Below, piece after piece: positions 16,732 to 26,065 of a DNA stretch of 64,000 nt (position 1 is the first letter of the stretch; each line of letters begins with the position of its first letter). The notes under the pieces were generated by a model. The model made no database searches and was not told the DNA's origin. It worked only from the letters and a program-made list of their open reading frames with translations. Source of the stretch: JABCPH02 sp963524305 (GTDB lineage Bacteria; Fusobacteriota; Fusobacteriia; Fusobacteriales; Leptotrichiaceae). Position numbers and translations under genes: made by a program. The DNA is taken from assembly GCA_963524305.1 (NCBI GenBank), contig CAURGH010000010.1, forward strand, positions 10,233-74,232, read 5' to 3'.

Positions 16732-18365
16732 TGGAATTAAAAAAGATATTTTTTTCGATGATTTCTATAATTTCAATAAATAGTTTTTCAGCAGTTAAAA
16801 GTCAATCGGATAGTGATAGAGTTTTAGATAATTTCAATGAACTTCAAAAAAAACAGAGTATTGAAAATGAGTTGAAAAAACTAGATAACAATACTAAAAT
16901 AGAAAATAGTAAAACTGAAAATGCCATAGAAAATACTGAGAATTTAGAAAGTTATGTATTTAATACAATTAGTTTGATTGGAGAGAAGAAAATTTCTTCT
17001 TTCCAAAAAAATATAATGGGAAAATATAAAGATAGAAATGTAACTAAAAAAGATATTTTAAATTTAGTAAAGGAAATGTCAAATTATTATTTGAAAAAAG
17101 GATATATCACGACGATTGTTACGATAAATACGATTGATGTTCAAAATAAGAATCTTGTCTTAGAAGTAAAAAAAGGATATGTTGCATCAAATTCCAGTAC
17201 TGTATTTTCAAATAAAAAAGGAAAAATTTTAAATATATTTGATGTGGATCAAGTAATTGAGAATATGAATACAGGATTAACTAGTGCGACAGTTGATGTA
17301 GTTGCTTCAGATAAAGAAGGGTATTCAACATTGCTTGTGAATAAAAAAAGAGAAAAGCAAATTGGGGGATATGTGTTTTTAAATAATGGTCAATATAAGG
17401 ATTATGGACGTGAACAATTGGGAATACAACTTTCAAGAGATAATTTACTAGGTTTAAGTGATGTATTAAATTTGGGATTTTATAAAAGATTAACCAAGAA
17501 AAGCAAAGATAATAGAGAAGACGTGTATTTTTTTTCATATAATATTCCATTTGGATATTACAATTTTAGATATGATATGAGTGCATCTAAAAGTAAGAAT
17601 TTAGTTGAGGGATTGAATGGAAATTATGTTAGTAAAAATGAAGCATTGAAGCAAAATTTTACTCTATCAAAAACATTTTTTAGAAATCAAACTACTAAAT
17701 GGAGCGGAGATATTGGGATAAAATTAAATAAAACAAAAAATTCTTTTGAAGATTTAATCGTTGATGTAAGCAGTCAAAAATACACGAATTTACTGGCACA
17801 GATAAATTATTTTCATAAAATTAAAAACGGATCAATGTACGCTTCGTTTGGTTATGAACGAGGTTTAAAGTGGTTTGGAGGTGCTGGTGATGACAAAGAT
17901 TCAGTAAAAAAACCTTATAAAAAAGAATTTGATAAATACAATTTTGATTTTCTTTTAAATAAAAATTTCATGCTAACTAGAAATCAAGCAGCAAATTACA
18001 AATTAAATATAGGTGCTTCTTATTCAGATGACAGATTGCTTTCGAGAAATAAATTTGATATTGGAAGTGAGTACACAGTCAGAGGATTTAAAGAAAGTTC
18101 TGTTTCTGGAGATAAAGGTATTTATATAAATAATACATTAAGTTTATTAAATAAAAATTTTTCTCCATTTATAGGATTGGATTTTGGAATATCTAAAGAT
18201 AAAGATTTAGATTTTGTGGATAAAATAGCAGGAATGGCTGCTGGAGTTAAGTATAATAAAAACAATTTAAATATGTCATTAACTTTTTCAAAACCGTTAA
18301 AAAGATCAAAAGGTATGCCAAAAGAGTCGAATCCTATTTACTACAATATTTCTTATAGTTTTTAG
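16731..18365 (+). CDS. TpsB outer-membrane transporter (ShlB/FhaC family)
   Basis: A 544-residue partner that exports the preceding TpsA across the outer membrane. A short hydrophobic start (FFSMISIISINSFSA) acts as signal peptide, followed by a charged linker. A POTRA domain near residues 80-155 contains NYYLKKGYITTIV. A 16-strand-type barrel carries the conserved VRGF motif (EYTVRGFKESSVSGDKG) near residue 445 and ends NISYSF with a terminal Phe. The TAATG overlap with tpsA indicates translational coupling and matched amounts of the two proteins. Confidence 0.92.
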   Translation: MELKKIFFSMISIISINSFSAVKSQSDSDRVLDNFNELQKKQSIENELKKLDNNTKIENSKTENAIENTENLESYVFNTISLIGEKKISSFQKNIMGKYKDRNVTKKDILNLVKEMSNYYLKKGYITTIVTINTIDVQNKNLVLEVKKGYVASNSSTVFSNKKGKILNIFDVDQVIENMNTGLTSATVDVVASDKEGYSTLLVNKKREKQIGGYVFLNNGQYKDYGREQLGIQLSRDNLLGLSDVLNLGFYKRLTKKSKDNREDVYFFSYNIPFGYYNFRYDMSASKSKNLVEGLNGNYVSKNEALKQNFTLSKTFFRNQTTKWSGDIGIKLNKTKNSFEDLIVDVSSQKYTNLLAQINYFHKIKNGSMYASFGYERGLKWFGGAGDDKDSVKKPYKKEFDKYNFDFLLNKNFMLTRNQAANYKLNIGASYSDDRLLSRNKFDIGSEYTVRGFKESSVSGDKGIYINNTLSLLNKNFSPFIGLDFGISKDKDLDFVDKIAGMAAGVKYNKNNLNMSLTFSKPLKRSKGMPKESNPIYYNISYSF

Positions 18366-18485
18366 CAAAAACTATTAATAAAATATATAGTTGGTATAAA
18401 AAACCTATATTTTACATTATAATATTTTTTTGATAAAATAAATTTAAGAGTTAAAGAAATAAACAAATTAAAATTAGGAGGAAAA

Positions 18486-18626
18486 ATGTTATTATTAGTC
18501 ATACTATTACTGATTATTCAACTGGGAATTATTACAAAACAAAATAATAAATATAGTGCCTTAAAAGTCTATATGAATGATTCAGTTTGTAAGTCAGTAG
18601 AAGTTGCTAAATATTATTCTAATTAA
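18486..18626 (+). CDS. Small membrane protein (46 aa), unknown function
   Basis: The reading begins MLLLVILLLIIQLGIITKQN: one hydrophobic helix at the very N-terminus, then a polar tail with one Cys. TTAGGAGGAAAA gives a strong ribosome site. It starts 121 bases after tpsB. A TATAAT at about 18418 could give it its own promoter, and a strong terminator follows at 18713. Possible roles are a small accessory protein for the secretion system or an independent small membrane protein. No family is recognised. Confidence 0.6.
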   Translation: MLLLVILLLIIQLGIITKQNNKYSALKVYMNDSVCKSVEVAKYYSN

Positions 18627-18712
18627 TTTTTTAGAATAATAAATTAACATTTTTACTTAAAATCATTTATACCGTAGCAAATATTAATAATTAAAAGTTA
18701 CATTTAACTTTT

Positions 18713-18742
18713 AAGGCGATTCAAAAGAGTCGCCTTTTATTT
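18713..18742 (+). terminator. Rho-independent terminator
   Basis: AAGGCGATTC pairs with GAGTCGCCTT (one wobble) around AAAA, followed by a T-rich tail. It separates the surface-protein region from the ilv region. Confidence 0.88.
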
Positions 18743-18770
18743 TGCAAGTTTTTTCGATATAGTGTATAAT
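18742..18770 (+). promoter_or_regulatory. ilvD: ilvD promoter
   Basis: TTGCAA (18742-18747) and TATAAT (18765-18770) with 17-base spacing. Transcription near 18777 leaves only about 47 bases before the ATG, so no T-box or other long leader can be present. The ilvC promoter shares TTGCAA and AGTGTATAAT. Confidence 0.7.
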
Positions 18771-18823
18771 GTTAAAAAACAAAATATAAAACAAAAAATG
18801 AAAAATAGGAGAGTGAAATCAAA

Positions 18824-20503
18824 ATGTCAGGAAATGGAAAAGGAAGAAGTGATAACTTAACAAAAGGTGCAGCAAGAGCACCACATAGATCGTTATTAAA
18901 AGGATTAGGTTTCATAGGAGATGAAATGGAAAAACCAATAATTGGGATTGCGAATTCATTTAATGAAATAATACCAGGACATGTTCATTTAAAAAACTTG
19001 GTTCAGTCTGTAAAAGATGGGATTAGAATGGCTGGAGGAGTTCCAATGGAATTTAATACAATTGGAATTTGTGATGGACTTGCGATGAATCATATTGGGA
19101 TGAAATATTCGCTGGTTACAAGAAATATAATTGCAGATTCGATTGAAGCAGTTGCCATGGCTACTCCATTTGATGCGATTGTGTTTATGCCAAGCTGTGA
19201 TAAAGTAGTGCCTGGAATGTTGATTGCTGCGGCAAGATTAAATATACCTTCAATATTTGTAAGTGGAGGAGCAATGCTTGCAGGAGTTTATAAAGGTAAA
19301 AAAATTGGATTAAGTAATGTGTTTGAAGCGGTTGGAGCTTATAACACTGGGCAAATTACTAGAAAAGAATTAAACTCTGTAGAAGAAATGGCTTGTCCGA
19401 CTTGTGGATCATGTGCAGGAATGTATACTGCAAATACTATGAACTGTTTGACAGAAGCACTTGGAATGGGGCTTCCTGGAAATGGAACAGTTCCAGCTGT
19501 ATTTTCAGAAAGAGCAAGACTTGCTAAAAAAGCGGGAATGCAAATTATGGAAGTTTTAAAAGCTGATTTAAGACCAAGCGATATTTTAACAAGAGAAGCA
19601 TTTGAAAATGCAGTTGCAGTAGATATGGCACTTGGAGGATCTTCTAATACAGCGTTACATTTACCTGCGATTGCTCATGAAGCTGGAATTGACTTGACTT
19701 TAAATGACTTTAATGAAATTGCACAAAAAACTCGTCAAATTTGTAAATTGTCACCATCTGGAGAATACTTCATTGAAGACTTGTATAGAGCGGGTGGAGT
19801 TACTGGAGTTATGAAGAGATTGCTTGAAAATGAAAGATTGCATGGAGATGCGAAAACTGTAGCATTGCAAACACAAGGAGAATTGGCAAAAGATGCATTT
19901 ATTAATGATGATGATGTAATTAAACCTTGGGATAAACCAGCTTACAAAACTGGAGGAATTGCTGTATTGAAAGGTAACTTGGCACCAAATGGATGTGTTG
20001 TTAAAGAAGGTGCGGTAGATCCAGAAATGTTGCAACATACAGGACCTGCGAAAGTATTTAATAGTGAAGAAGAAGCCGTTAAAGCGATTGTTGGTGGAGA
20101 AATTGTGGCAGGAGATGTTGTAATTATTAGATATGAAGGACCAAAAGGTGGACCAGGAATGAGAGAAATGTTATCGCCAACAGCTATGATTGCAGGAATG
20201 GGTCTTGATAAAGATGTTGCGTTAATTACAGATGGAAGATTTTCTGGAGCTACAAGAGGTGCTTCGATTGGACACGTTTCGCCAGAAGCAGCTTCAGGTG
20301 GAAATATTGCGATTGTTCAAAATGGAGATATTGTGGAAATTGATATTCCAAACAGATCAATTAATATTAAAATTTCTGATGAGGAAATTGAAGCTAGAAA
20401 AGCTAAATTGGAACCGTTTAAACTTCAAGTTAAAGGATACTTGAAAAAATATGCTATGCATGTGTCTTCTGCAGATAGAGGAGCAATTGAAATTTTAGAT
20501 TAG
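18824..20503 (+). CDS. ilvD: Dihydroxy-acid dehydratase
   Basis: Dehydrates 2,3-dihydroxy-acids to the 2-keto acids of valine and isoleucine, using an iron-sulfur cluster. It has 559 residues, normal length. Cluster cysteines appear in MPSCDKVVPGM and ACPTCGSCAGMYTANTMNC; the ending SSADRGAIEILD is typical. AATAGGAGAGTG precedes the ATG. It opens the plus-strand branched-chain amino acid region with its own promoter. Confidence 0.97.
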   Translation: MSGNGKGRSDNLTKGAARAPHRSLLKGLGFIGDEMEKPIIGIANSFNEIIPGHVHLKNLVQSVKDGIRMAGGVPMEFNTIGICDGLAMNHIGMKYSLVTRNIIADSIEAVAMATPFDAIVFMPSCDKVVPGMLIAAARLNIPSIFVSGGAMLAGVYKGKKIGLSNVFEAVGAYNTGQITRKELNSVEEMACPTCGSCAGMYTANTMNCLTEALGMGLPGNGTVPAVFSERARLAKKAGMQIMEVLKADLRPSDILTREAFENAVAVDMALGGSSNTALHLPAIAHEAGIDLTLNDFNEIAQKTRQICKLSPSGEYFIEDLYRAGGVTGVMKRLLENERLHGDAKTVALQTQGELAKDAFINDDDVIKPWDKPAYKTGGIAVLKGNLAPNGCVVKEGAVDPEMLQHTGPAKVFNSEEEAVKAIVGGEIVAGDVVIIRYEGPKGGPGMREMLSPTAMIAGMGLDKDVALITDGRFSGATRGASIGHVSPEAASGGNIAIVQNGDIVEIDIPNRSINIKISDEEIEARKAKLEPFKLQVKGYLKKYAMHVSSADRGAIEILD

Positions 20504-20606
20504 TAAATATCACATTACTGTTCGTCAGAAAATAAACATTAGATGGAATTTGATATTGCTAACTTTAATCGTAATTATTAGGAAAATTTCAGAGGAGAAA
20601 AATCAA

Positions 20607-21476
20607 ATGGTAAATGATAATGAAAGTAAAATTCTAAATGTTAAATTGACACAAGAAAAAATAAAATCAATAGTAAATGTTACTTATTCACAGCCAGTTA
20701 GTTATTTTAGGAAAAATATAAAATTGGAAATGGATATTTTAAAGCCTAATAGAGAGGGGAAATATCCGACAGTATTATTTGTGCCGGGAGGGTCTTTTGC
20801 ACACAGCTATAAGGAAAATTATTTGCAACAAAGATTGGAAATAGCTAAAGCAGGTTATGTAGTCGCAAGTATGGAATATAGGACTATTCCTGATGGAGTT
20901 TTTCCGCAAAGTCTAGAAGATGTGAAGGCAGCAATAAGATTTTTAAAGGCTAATGCTGATGAGTATGGAATTGATAAGGGGAAAATAGCATTGATGGGTG
21001 AATCTGCTGGAGGTTATCTGGTAGCAATGGCAGGAGTTACAAGCGGAACTACGAATTTTGACAGGGGGGAGAATTTATCTGAAAATAGTGATGTGCAAGC
21101 AGTTATAGATATTTATGGTGTAACAGATTTTGGAGAAGTTGATTTTGATATTCCAGAAGATGCAGAAGAAGGATATAGGGCGATACTTATGTCAGTAAAG
21201 TTCTGGCTAAATGACGTAAGAAATAATATTGAATCTACAAATCCTATATCTTATATTTCAGAAAAAACGCCTCCATTTCTATTAATGCATGGAGATGCAG
21301 ATACATTGGTTCTTCCGAATCAGACAGAAATACTTCATAAGGCGTTGATTAAAAATGGTGTGGACTCAAAAAGATACATAGTTCCAGGAGCGGGACATTC
21401 AGATGAATATTGGTTTCAGCCTGAAGTTACAGAATTGATAATAGATTTCTTGAACGAAAAAATAAAAAATATTTAA
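20607..21476 (+). CDS. Alpha/beta-hydrolase esterase (BD-FAE/acetyl-esterase-like)
   Basis: A 289-residue carboxylester hydrolase. Ser133 is in MGESAGGYLVA, the acid is in LMHGDADTLV, and the His is in PGAGHSDEYWF. LFVPGGSFAHSY forms the oxyanion block. No clear signal peptide with the start at 20607, which has GAGGAGAAA before it; a TTG 19 codons upstream has none. The substrate is unknown. It sits between ilvD and ilvA without an obvious pathway link. Confidence 0.85.
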   Translation: MVNDNESKILNVKLTQEKIKSIVNVTYSQPVSYFRKNIKLEMDILKPNREGKYPTVLFVPGGSFAHSYKENYLQQRLEIAKAGYVVASMEYRTIPDGVFPQSLEDVKAAIRFLKANADEYGIDKGKIALMGESAGGYLVAMAGVTSGTTNFDRGENLSENSDVQAVIDIYGVTDFGEVDFDIPEDAEEGYRAILMSVKFWLNDVRNNIESTNPISYISEKTPPFLLMHGDADTLVLPNQTEILHKALIKNGVDSKRYIVPGAGHSDEYWFQPEVTELIIDFLNEKIKNI

Positions 21477-21482
21477 AGTGAG

Positions 21483-21545
21483 ACAGGGAGTGCCTCATAA
21501 ATCATAAATTATTTTTATTTGATTTATGAGGTAGCTCCTTGTAAA
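21483..21545. repeat. Long palindrome between esterase and ilvA
   Basis: CCTCATAAATCA pairs with TGATTTATGAGG over an AT-rich loop, and outer GGAG/CTCC with ACA/TGT extend the arms. No T-run follows on the plus strand. It may terminate the esterase transcript, protect mRNA, or be a short dispersed repeat. Confidence 0.55.
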
Positions 21546-21594
21546 AAACTGAAAGAAAATTAGGGAAATAAAAAAATTGGAGAAGGTGAAAAAA

Positions 21595-22818
21595 TTGCAT
21601 AAATTATATGATTTTATGGAAGCTAGAGAACGATTGGGGACGGTTATTGAAAAGACGAAATTGATTCATAGCAATATTTTTTCTGATGAATCAGGAAACG
21701 ATGTCTATATTAAACCTGAAAACTTACAAAGAACAGGTGCATTTAAAATAAGAGGTGCTTATAATAAAATTGCAAAATTGACTGAAGAAGAGAAAAAAAG
21801 AGGAGTAATTGCAGCATCAGCTGGAAATCATGCACAAGGAGTGGCACTAGCTGCTCAAAAATTGGGAATTAAAGCTGTAATTGTTATGCCTAAACATACG
21901 CCACTTATTAAGGTTGAAGCGACTAGAAGATATGGTGCAGAAGTTATTTTGACTGGAGAAGTTTATGACGAGGCTTATGAATATGCAAAAAAATTGCAGG
22001 AAAAAGAAGGGTATACTTTCGTGCATCCGTTTAATGACGAAGATGTGATTGAAGGGCAAGGAACCATTGCTTTGGAAGTGTTGGAGGAGTTGCCAGATGC
22101 AGATGTGATTTTAGTGCCTGTTGGTGGAGGAGGTTTGATTTCTGGGATAGCTTGTGCAGCTAAACTAAAAAATCCTCTAATAAAAATAATAGGAGTTGAA
22201 CCAGAAGGTGCAGCAAGTGCCTTAGAGGCTAGAAGAAGTCATCATGTAGTTGAACTTGATGAAGCAAATACAATTGCAGATGGAACAGCTGTTAAAAAAA
22301 TTGGTGAAATTACATTTGACTATATTGAAAAATATGTAGATGACATAGTTACTGTATCTGATTATGAGCTAATGGCGGCATTTTTGGTCTTGGTTGAGAA
22401 ACATAAAATTGTTGCAGAAAATTCAGGAATTTTATCTGTAGCAGGATTGAAAAAATTAAATGTTAAAGGGAAAAAAATAATTTCAATAATAAGTGGCGGT
22501 AATATAGATGTATTAACTATTTCATCTATGATTAATAAAGGATTGGTAGCTAGAGGAAGAATTTTTACATTTGCGGTTGATTTGCCTGATAAACCAGGAC
22601 AATTGGTGGCTGTGTCACAAATTCTTTCGGAACAAAATGCGAATGTAATTAGACTTGAACATAATCAGTTTAAGAATTTAGACAGATTCCATGAAGTTGA
22701 ATTACAAGTTACAGTTGAAACAAATGGAGAAGAACATATTAATAAAATAACTAAAGAATTTGAGAAAAAAGGATATATAATTAGAAGATTAAATGCACAA
22801 GCAATGATGGATGATTAG
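21595..22818 (+). CDS. ilvA: Threonine ammonia-lyase (biosynthetic threonine deaminase)
   Basis: A PLP enzyme making 2-oxobutanoate from threonine, the first isoleucine step. The Schiff-base Lys is in TGAFKIRGAYNK; the glycine-rich phosphate loop is VPVGGGGLISG. Residues from about 320 on form one ACT-like regulatory domain (FTFAVDLPDKPGQL), so isoleucine feedback is plausible. TTG at 21595 is preferred because GAAGGTG sits six bases before it; another TTG at 21577 is possible. Forms a unit with ilvB and ilvN. Confidence 0.93.
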   Translation: MHKLYDFMEARERLGTVIEKTKLIHSNIFSDESGNDVYIKPENLQRTGAFKIRGAYNKIAKLTEEEKKRGVIAASAGNHAQGVALAAQKLGIKAVIVMPKHTPLIKVEATRRYGAEVILTGEVYDEAYEYAKKLQEKEGYTFVHPFNDEDVIEGQGTIALEVLEELPDADVILVPVGGGGLISGIACAAKLKNPLIKIIGVEPEGAASALEARRSHHVVELDEANTIADGTAVKKIGEITFDYIEKYVDDIVTVSDYELMAAFLVLVEKHKIVAENSGILSVAGLKKLNVKGKKIISIISGGNIDVLTISSMINKGLVARGRIFTFAVDLPDKPGQLVAVSQILSEQNANVIRLEHNQFKNLDRFHEVELQVTVETNGEEHINKITKEFEKKGYIIRRLNAQAMMDD

Positions 22819-22851
22819 AAAATAAAAAATTAAGAAAAGGTGGTTGAAACA

Positions 22852-24573
22852 ATGAGTGAAACTAAGATGATAAACGGTGGTAGAATTTTACTGGAATCGC
22901 TACATAGATTAGGAATAACAGATATTTTTGGATATCCTGGAGGAGCGGTAATTCCAATATTTGATGAAATTTATAGTTATGACAAAATAAATTACTATTT
23001 TGCAAGACATGAGCAAGGATTGTCACATGCGGCAGATGGTTATGCGAGAGTTTCTGGGAAAGTGGGAGTTTGTCTTGCGACTTCAGGGCCTGGTGCGACA
23101 AACATGGTTACAGGAATAATGACAGCACATATGGATTCTGTACCAATGATTGCAATAACTGGACAAGTTAGATCAAATTTATTGGGAAGAGATGCTTTCC
23201 AAGAAACTGATACAGTTGGAATTACAATGCCAATTACAAAATGTAATTATTTGATTCAAAATATAAAAGAAATACCTAGAGTTGTAAAAGAGGCTTACTA
23301 CATTGCGACAACAGGTAGACCAGGACCAGTTCTTATTGATATTCCAAACGATATTCAAGTTCATCAAATTCCATATGAAGAATTTGAAAGATTATTTAAT
23401 GAAGAAATTGAATTAGAAGGATATTCGCCAACTTATGAAGGGCACCAAGGTCAAATAAAAAGAGCAATTAAATTGATAAAAGAAGCGAAAAAACCATTGA
23501 TAATTGCGGGAGCAGGAGTCTTGAAATCGAAAGCGTCGAAAGAATTGTTTGAATATGCAGAAAAGACACAGACACCTGTAGCTACGACATTGCTTGGATT
23601 GGGAGCATTTCCTGAATCGCACGAATTATCTCTTGGAATGTTAGGAATGCACGGAACTGTACCGGCGAATTATGCGACAGATGAGGCAGATTTAGTAATT
23701 GCAGCTGGAATTAGATTTGATGACAGAATTGCTGGAAATCCAAGTAAATTTGTTGAAAATGCGAAAGTTATTCACATTGACATTGATCCAGCTGAAATTG
23801 ATAAGAATAAAAGGGCTGATGTACCAATTGTTGGGGATTTAAAACATGTGTTGACTGATATTAATGCTGAAATTGAGCCGCAAACTCACGAGGAATGGGT
23901 TAAAAAAGTTGTTGAATGGAAAAAAGAATATCCATTAGGACATAGAGAAGTTGGGGAAGATAAATTGCTTCCGCAAGAAGTTCTAAAAGCGATTGACGAT
24001 ATCTTGCAAGGGGACACAATTGTTGTAACTGATGTTGGTCAACATCAAATGTGGGCTGCTCAATATTTCACTTACAAAAATCCTGACTCAATCGTAACTT
24101 CAGGAGGAGCTGGAACAATGGGATTTGGACTTCCTGCGGCAATTGGAGCACAAATAGGAGCACCTGATAAAAAAGTCGTGTTAATCGTTGGAGATGGTGG
24201 TTTCCAAATGACGGTGCAAGAATTAATGATGATTAAACAGTATAATTTGCCAGTAAAAGTTGTTATTTTGAACAATTCTTACTTGGGAATGGTTAGACAA
24301 TGGCAAGAATTATTTAAAGACAGAAGATATTCATTCGTTAATCTGGAAATAAATCCAGACTTTATAAAAATTGCAGAAGCGTATGGAATTAAAAATGCAA
24401 AACTTACAAATAAAGAAGATTTGAGAACAAAATTAAAAGATTTAATATTATCTGATGAAGGTGTGTTAATCGAATGTGTTGTTGAAAAAGAAGAAAATGT
24501 ATTCCCGATGATTCCAGCAGGAAAAACTGTAAGTCAAATGATTGGAAAGAAAGGTGTGTTAGAAAATGAATAG
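22852..24573 (+). CDS. ilvB: Acetolactate synthase, large (catalytic) subunit
   Basis: TPP- and FAD-dependent acetohydroxyacid synthase, 573 residues. The catalytic Glu lies in YYFARHEQGLSHAADGYAR, and the TPP/Mg site is IVGDGGFQMTVQELMMIKQYN with a downstream Asn (ILNNSY). The start at 22852 follows AAAAGGTGG; a GTG four codons upstream overlaps that site and is less likely. Its last eight bases overlap ilvN, indicating coupled translation of both subunits. Confidence 0.97.
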   Translation: MSETKMINGGRILLESLHRLGITDIFGYPGGAVIPIFDEIYSYDKINYYFARHEQGLSHAADGYARVSGKVGVCLATSGPGATNMVTGIMTAHMDSVPMIAITGQVRSNLLGRDAFQETDTVGITMPITKCNYLIQNIKEIPRVVKEAYYIATTGRPGPVLIDIPNDIQVHQIPYEEFERLFNEEIELEGYSPTYEGHQGQIKRAIKLIKEAKKPLIIAGAGVLKSKASKELFEYAEKTQTPVATTLLGLGAFPESHELSLGMLGMHGTVPANYATDEADLVIAAGIRFDDRIAGNPSKFVENAKVIHIDIDPAEIDKNKRADVPIVGDLKHVLTDINAEIEPQTHEEWVKKVVEWKKEYPLGHREVGEDKLLPQEVLKAIDDILQGDTIVVTDVGQHQMWAAQYFTYKNPDSIVTSGGAGTMGFGLPAAIGAQIGAPDKKVVLIVGDGGFQMTVQELMMIKQYNLPVKVVILNNSYLGMVRQWQELFKDRRYSFVNLEINPDFIKIAEAYGIKNAKLTNKEDLRTKLKDLILSDEGVLIECVVEKEENVFPMIPAGKTVSQMIGKKGVLENE

Positions 24574-25054
24574 AGAGCATGAAATTTTAATAATTGCAAA
24601 AAATACTGATGGAATTGTGTCGAGAATAATGTCTTTATTCAACAGAAGAGGATATTCCGTTTTAAAAATGACAGCAGGAGTTACAAATAAACCTGGTTAT
24701 GCGAGATTGACAATGACAGTAGAAGGAGACGACAAAACATTAAATCAAATTCAAAAACAAGTTTATAAAATTGTGGATGTTGTAAAAGTAAAAGTTTTCC
24801 CAGTTGAAAATGTTATTAGAAGGGAATTGATGTTAATAAAAGTGAAATCTGATCCAGAAACTAGAGCGCAAATCGTACAAGTTGCTGATATTTACAGAGG
24901 AAAAGTTTTAGATGTATCACCAACTTCACTAGTTGTTGAACTTACAGGAGATGTGAAAAAATTGCGTGGATTTGTAGAAATTATGCATAATTATGGAGTT
25001 TTAGAAATTGCGAAAACTGGGGTTGTAGCGATGAGTCGTGGAGAAAAATTGTAG
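24566..25054 (+). CDS. ilvN: Acetolactate synthase, small (regulatory) subunit
   Basis: A 162-residue regulatory partner of IlvB. The N-terminal ACT domain (ILIIAKNTDGIVSRIMSLFNRRGYSV) binds valine in the family; the C-terminal half, with LMLIKV and ELTGDVKKLRGF, matches the IlvH/IlvN second domain. The start overlaps the ilvB stop (ATGAATAG). Confidence 0.96.
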   Translation: MNREHEILIIAKNTDGIVSRIMSLFNRRGYSVLKMTAGVTNKPGYARLTMTVEGDDKTLNQIQKQVYKIVDVVKVKVFPVENVIRRELMLIKVKSDPETRAQIVQVADIYRGKVLDVSPTSLVVELTGDVKKLRGFVEIMHNYGVLEIAKTGVVAMSRGEKL

Positions 25055-25190
25055 AATTTTAGAAATTTTGAATTGGATTTTGGAATTTTAGGATTGAATA
25101 TTAATGAATAGTAATAAATATTGATTAGAAAAAATGTTTTGATAAAATGGAGAAAAAATATTGAAATAGTACAGAAAGAAGGTACAGAAA

Positions 25191-25935
25191 ATGAGTGTAA
25201 GTCAGCATTGGGAAAAGGAAAAGTATGAGAAAAATGCACGGTTTGTTTCGGATTATGGGAAGGAACTGATTGAATGGCTGAATCCGAAAAAAGATGAATA
25301 TATTTTGGATTTAGGCTGTGGAGATGGTGTATTGACTAAGGAAATTTCAAAATATGGGTGCAAAGTTTTAGGACTAGATGGAAGTCAGAAATTTGTTGAA
25401 GCGACTAGAAAATTGGGAGTTGATGCGATACAAGGCGATGCACAGAATATGAATTTTGAAAATGAATTTGATGCAATTTTTTCCAATGCGGCACTTCATT
25501 GGATGACAAATCCTGATAAAGTTTTGGAAGGTGTGGCAAAAGCACTCAAAAAAGGTGGACGATTTGTGGTCGAAATGGGTTGCAAAGGAAATGTGGAAAA
25601 AATAGAAAATGCAATGTTTGAAGTTGCAAGAAGACATAATTTTAAAGCTGTAAAATGCTGGTTTTTTCCGACAGAAAAAGAGGGAATTACTTAATAAATA
25701 TGGCTTAAAAGTGAAAAGAATGATAAGTTTTTCTCGTCCAACTTTACTTCCTACAGGGATAAAAGGATGGCTACAAACCTTTTCTGCACCTGCTTTTGTG
25801 AATATTCCGAAAGAAATGCACGAAAAATTGATTGATGAAATAGCTGAAAAAGTGGAAAAAGAGCTTGAAAAAAATGAAAATGGACAAATTATAGCTGATT
25901 ATGTAAGATTGAGATTTGAAGCTGTGAAGGAATAG
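25191..25935 (+). pseudogene. Class I SAM methyltransferase (Tam-like), frameshifted
   Basis: Two readings in different frames make one methyltransferase of about 247 residues. The first (25191-25694) holds motif I LDLGCGDGVLT, LGLDGSQ and the FSNAALHWMT block. The second frame continues from 25684 as ELLNKYGLKVKRMISFSRP and then LPTGIKGWLQTF to 25935. One extra base in GAGGGAATT (25680-25688) explains the break exactly. Trans-aconitate methyltransferase relatives end with the same LPTGIKGW region. The cause is either a true inactivating mutation or a sequence error; no slippery site for programmed shifting is seen. Confidence 0.8.
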
Positions 25936-26065
25936 TAAATTTTTGTTTTTAAAGTGAACTTTTTTTAGAGTGAATATTTTGAAAGAAATTTTTGAATTTG
26001 ATAAATTGAGATATAGAAAATAAAAAAGCGAAACAAGAAAATTAATTTACAAGGAGAATAAGACA

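Noticed and set aside
12331..18365. Contact-dependent inhibition toxin system
   Set aside because: TpsA has only 1466 residues, no recognisable toxin boundary, and no immunity gene pattern directly downstream of a toxin end. The gene order A-B with a short tail fits an adhesin.
18742..18823. T-box leader before ilvD or ilvC
   Set aside because: The promoters leave only about 47 and 26 bases of leader, too short for a T-box.
25191..25935. Programmed frameshifting in the methyltransferase
   Set aside because: The junction GAGGGAATT has no slippery heptamer, and no downstream pairing structure was noticed.
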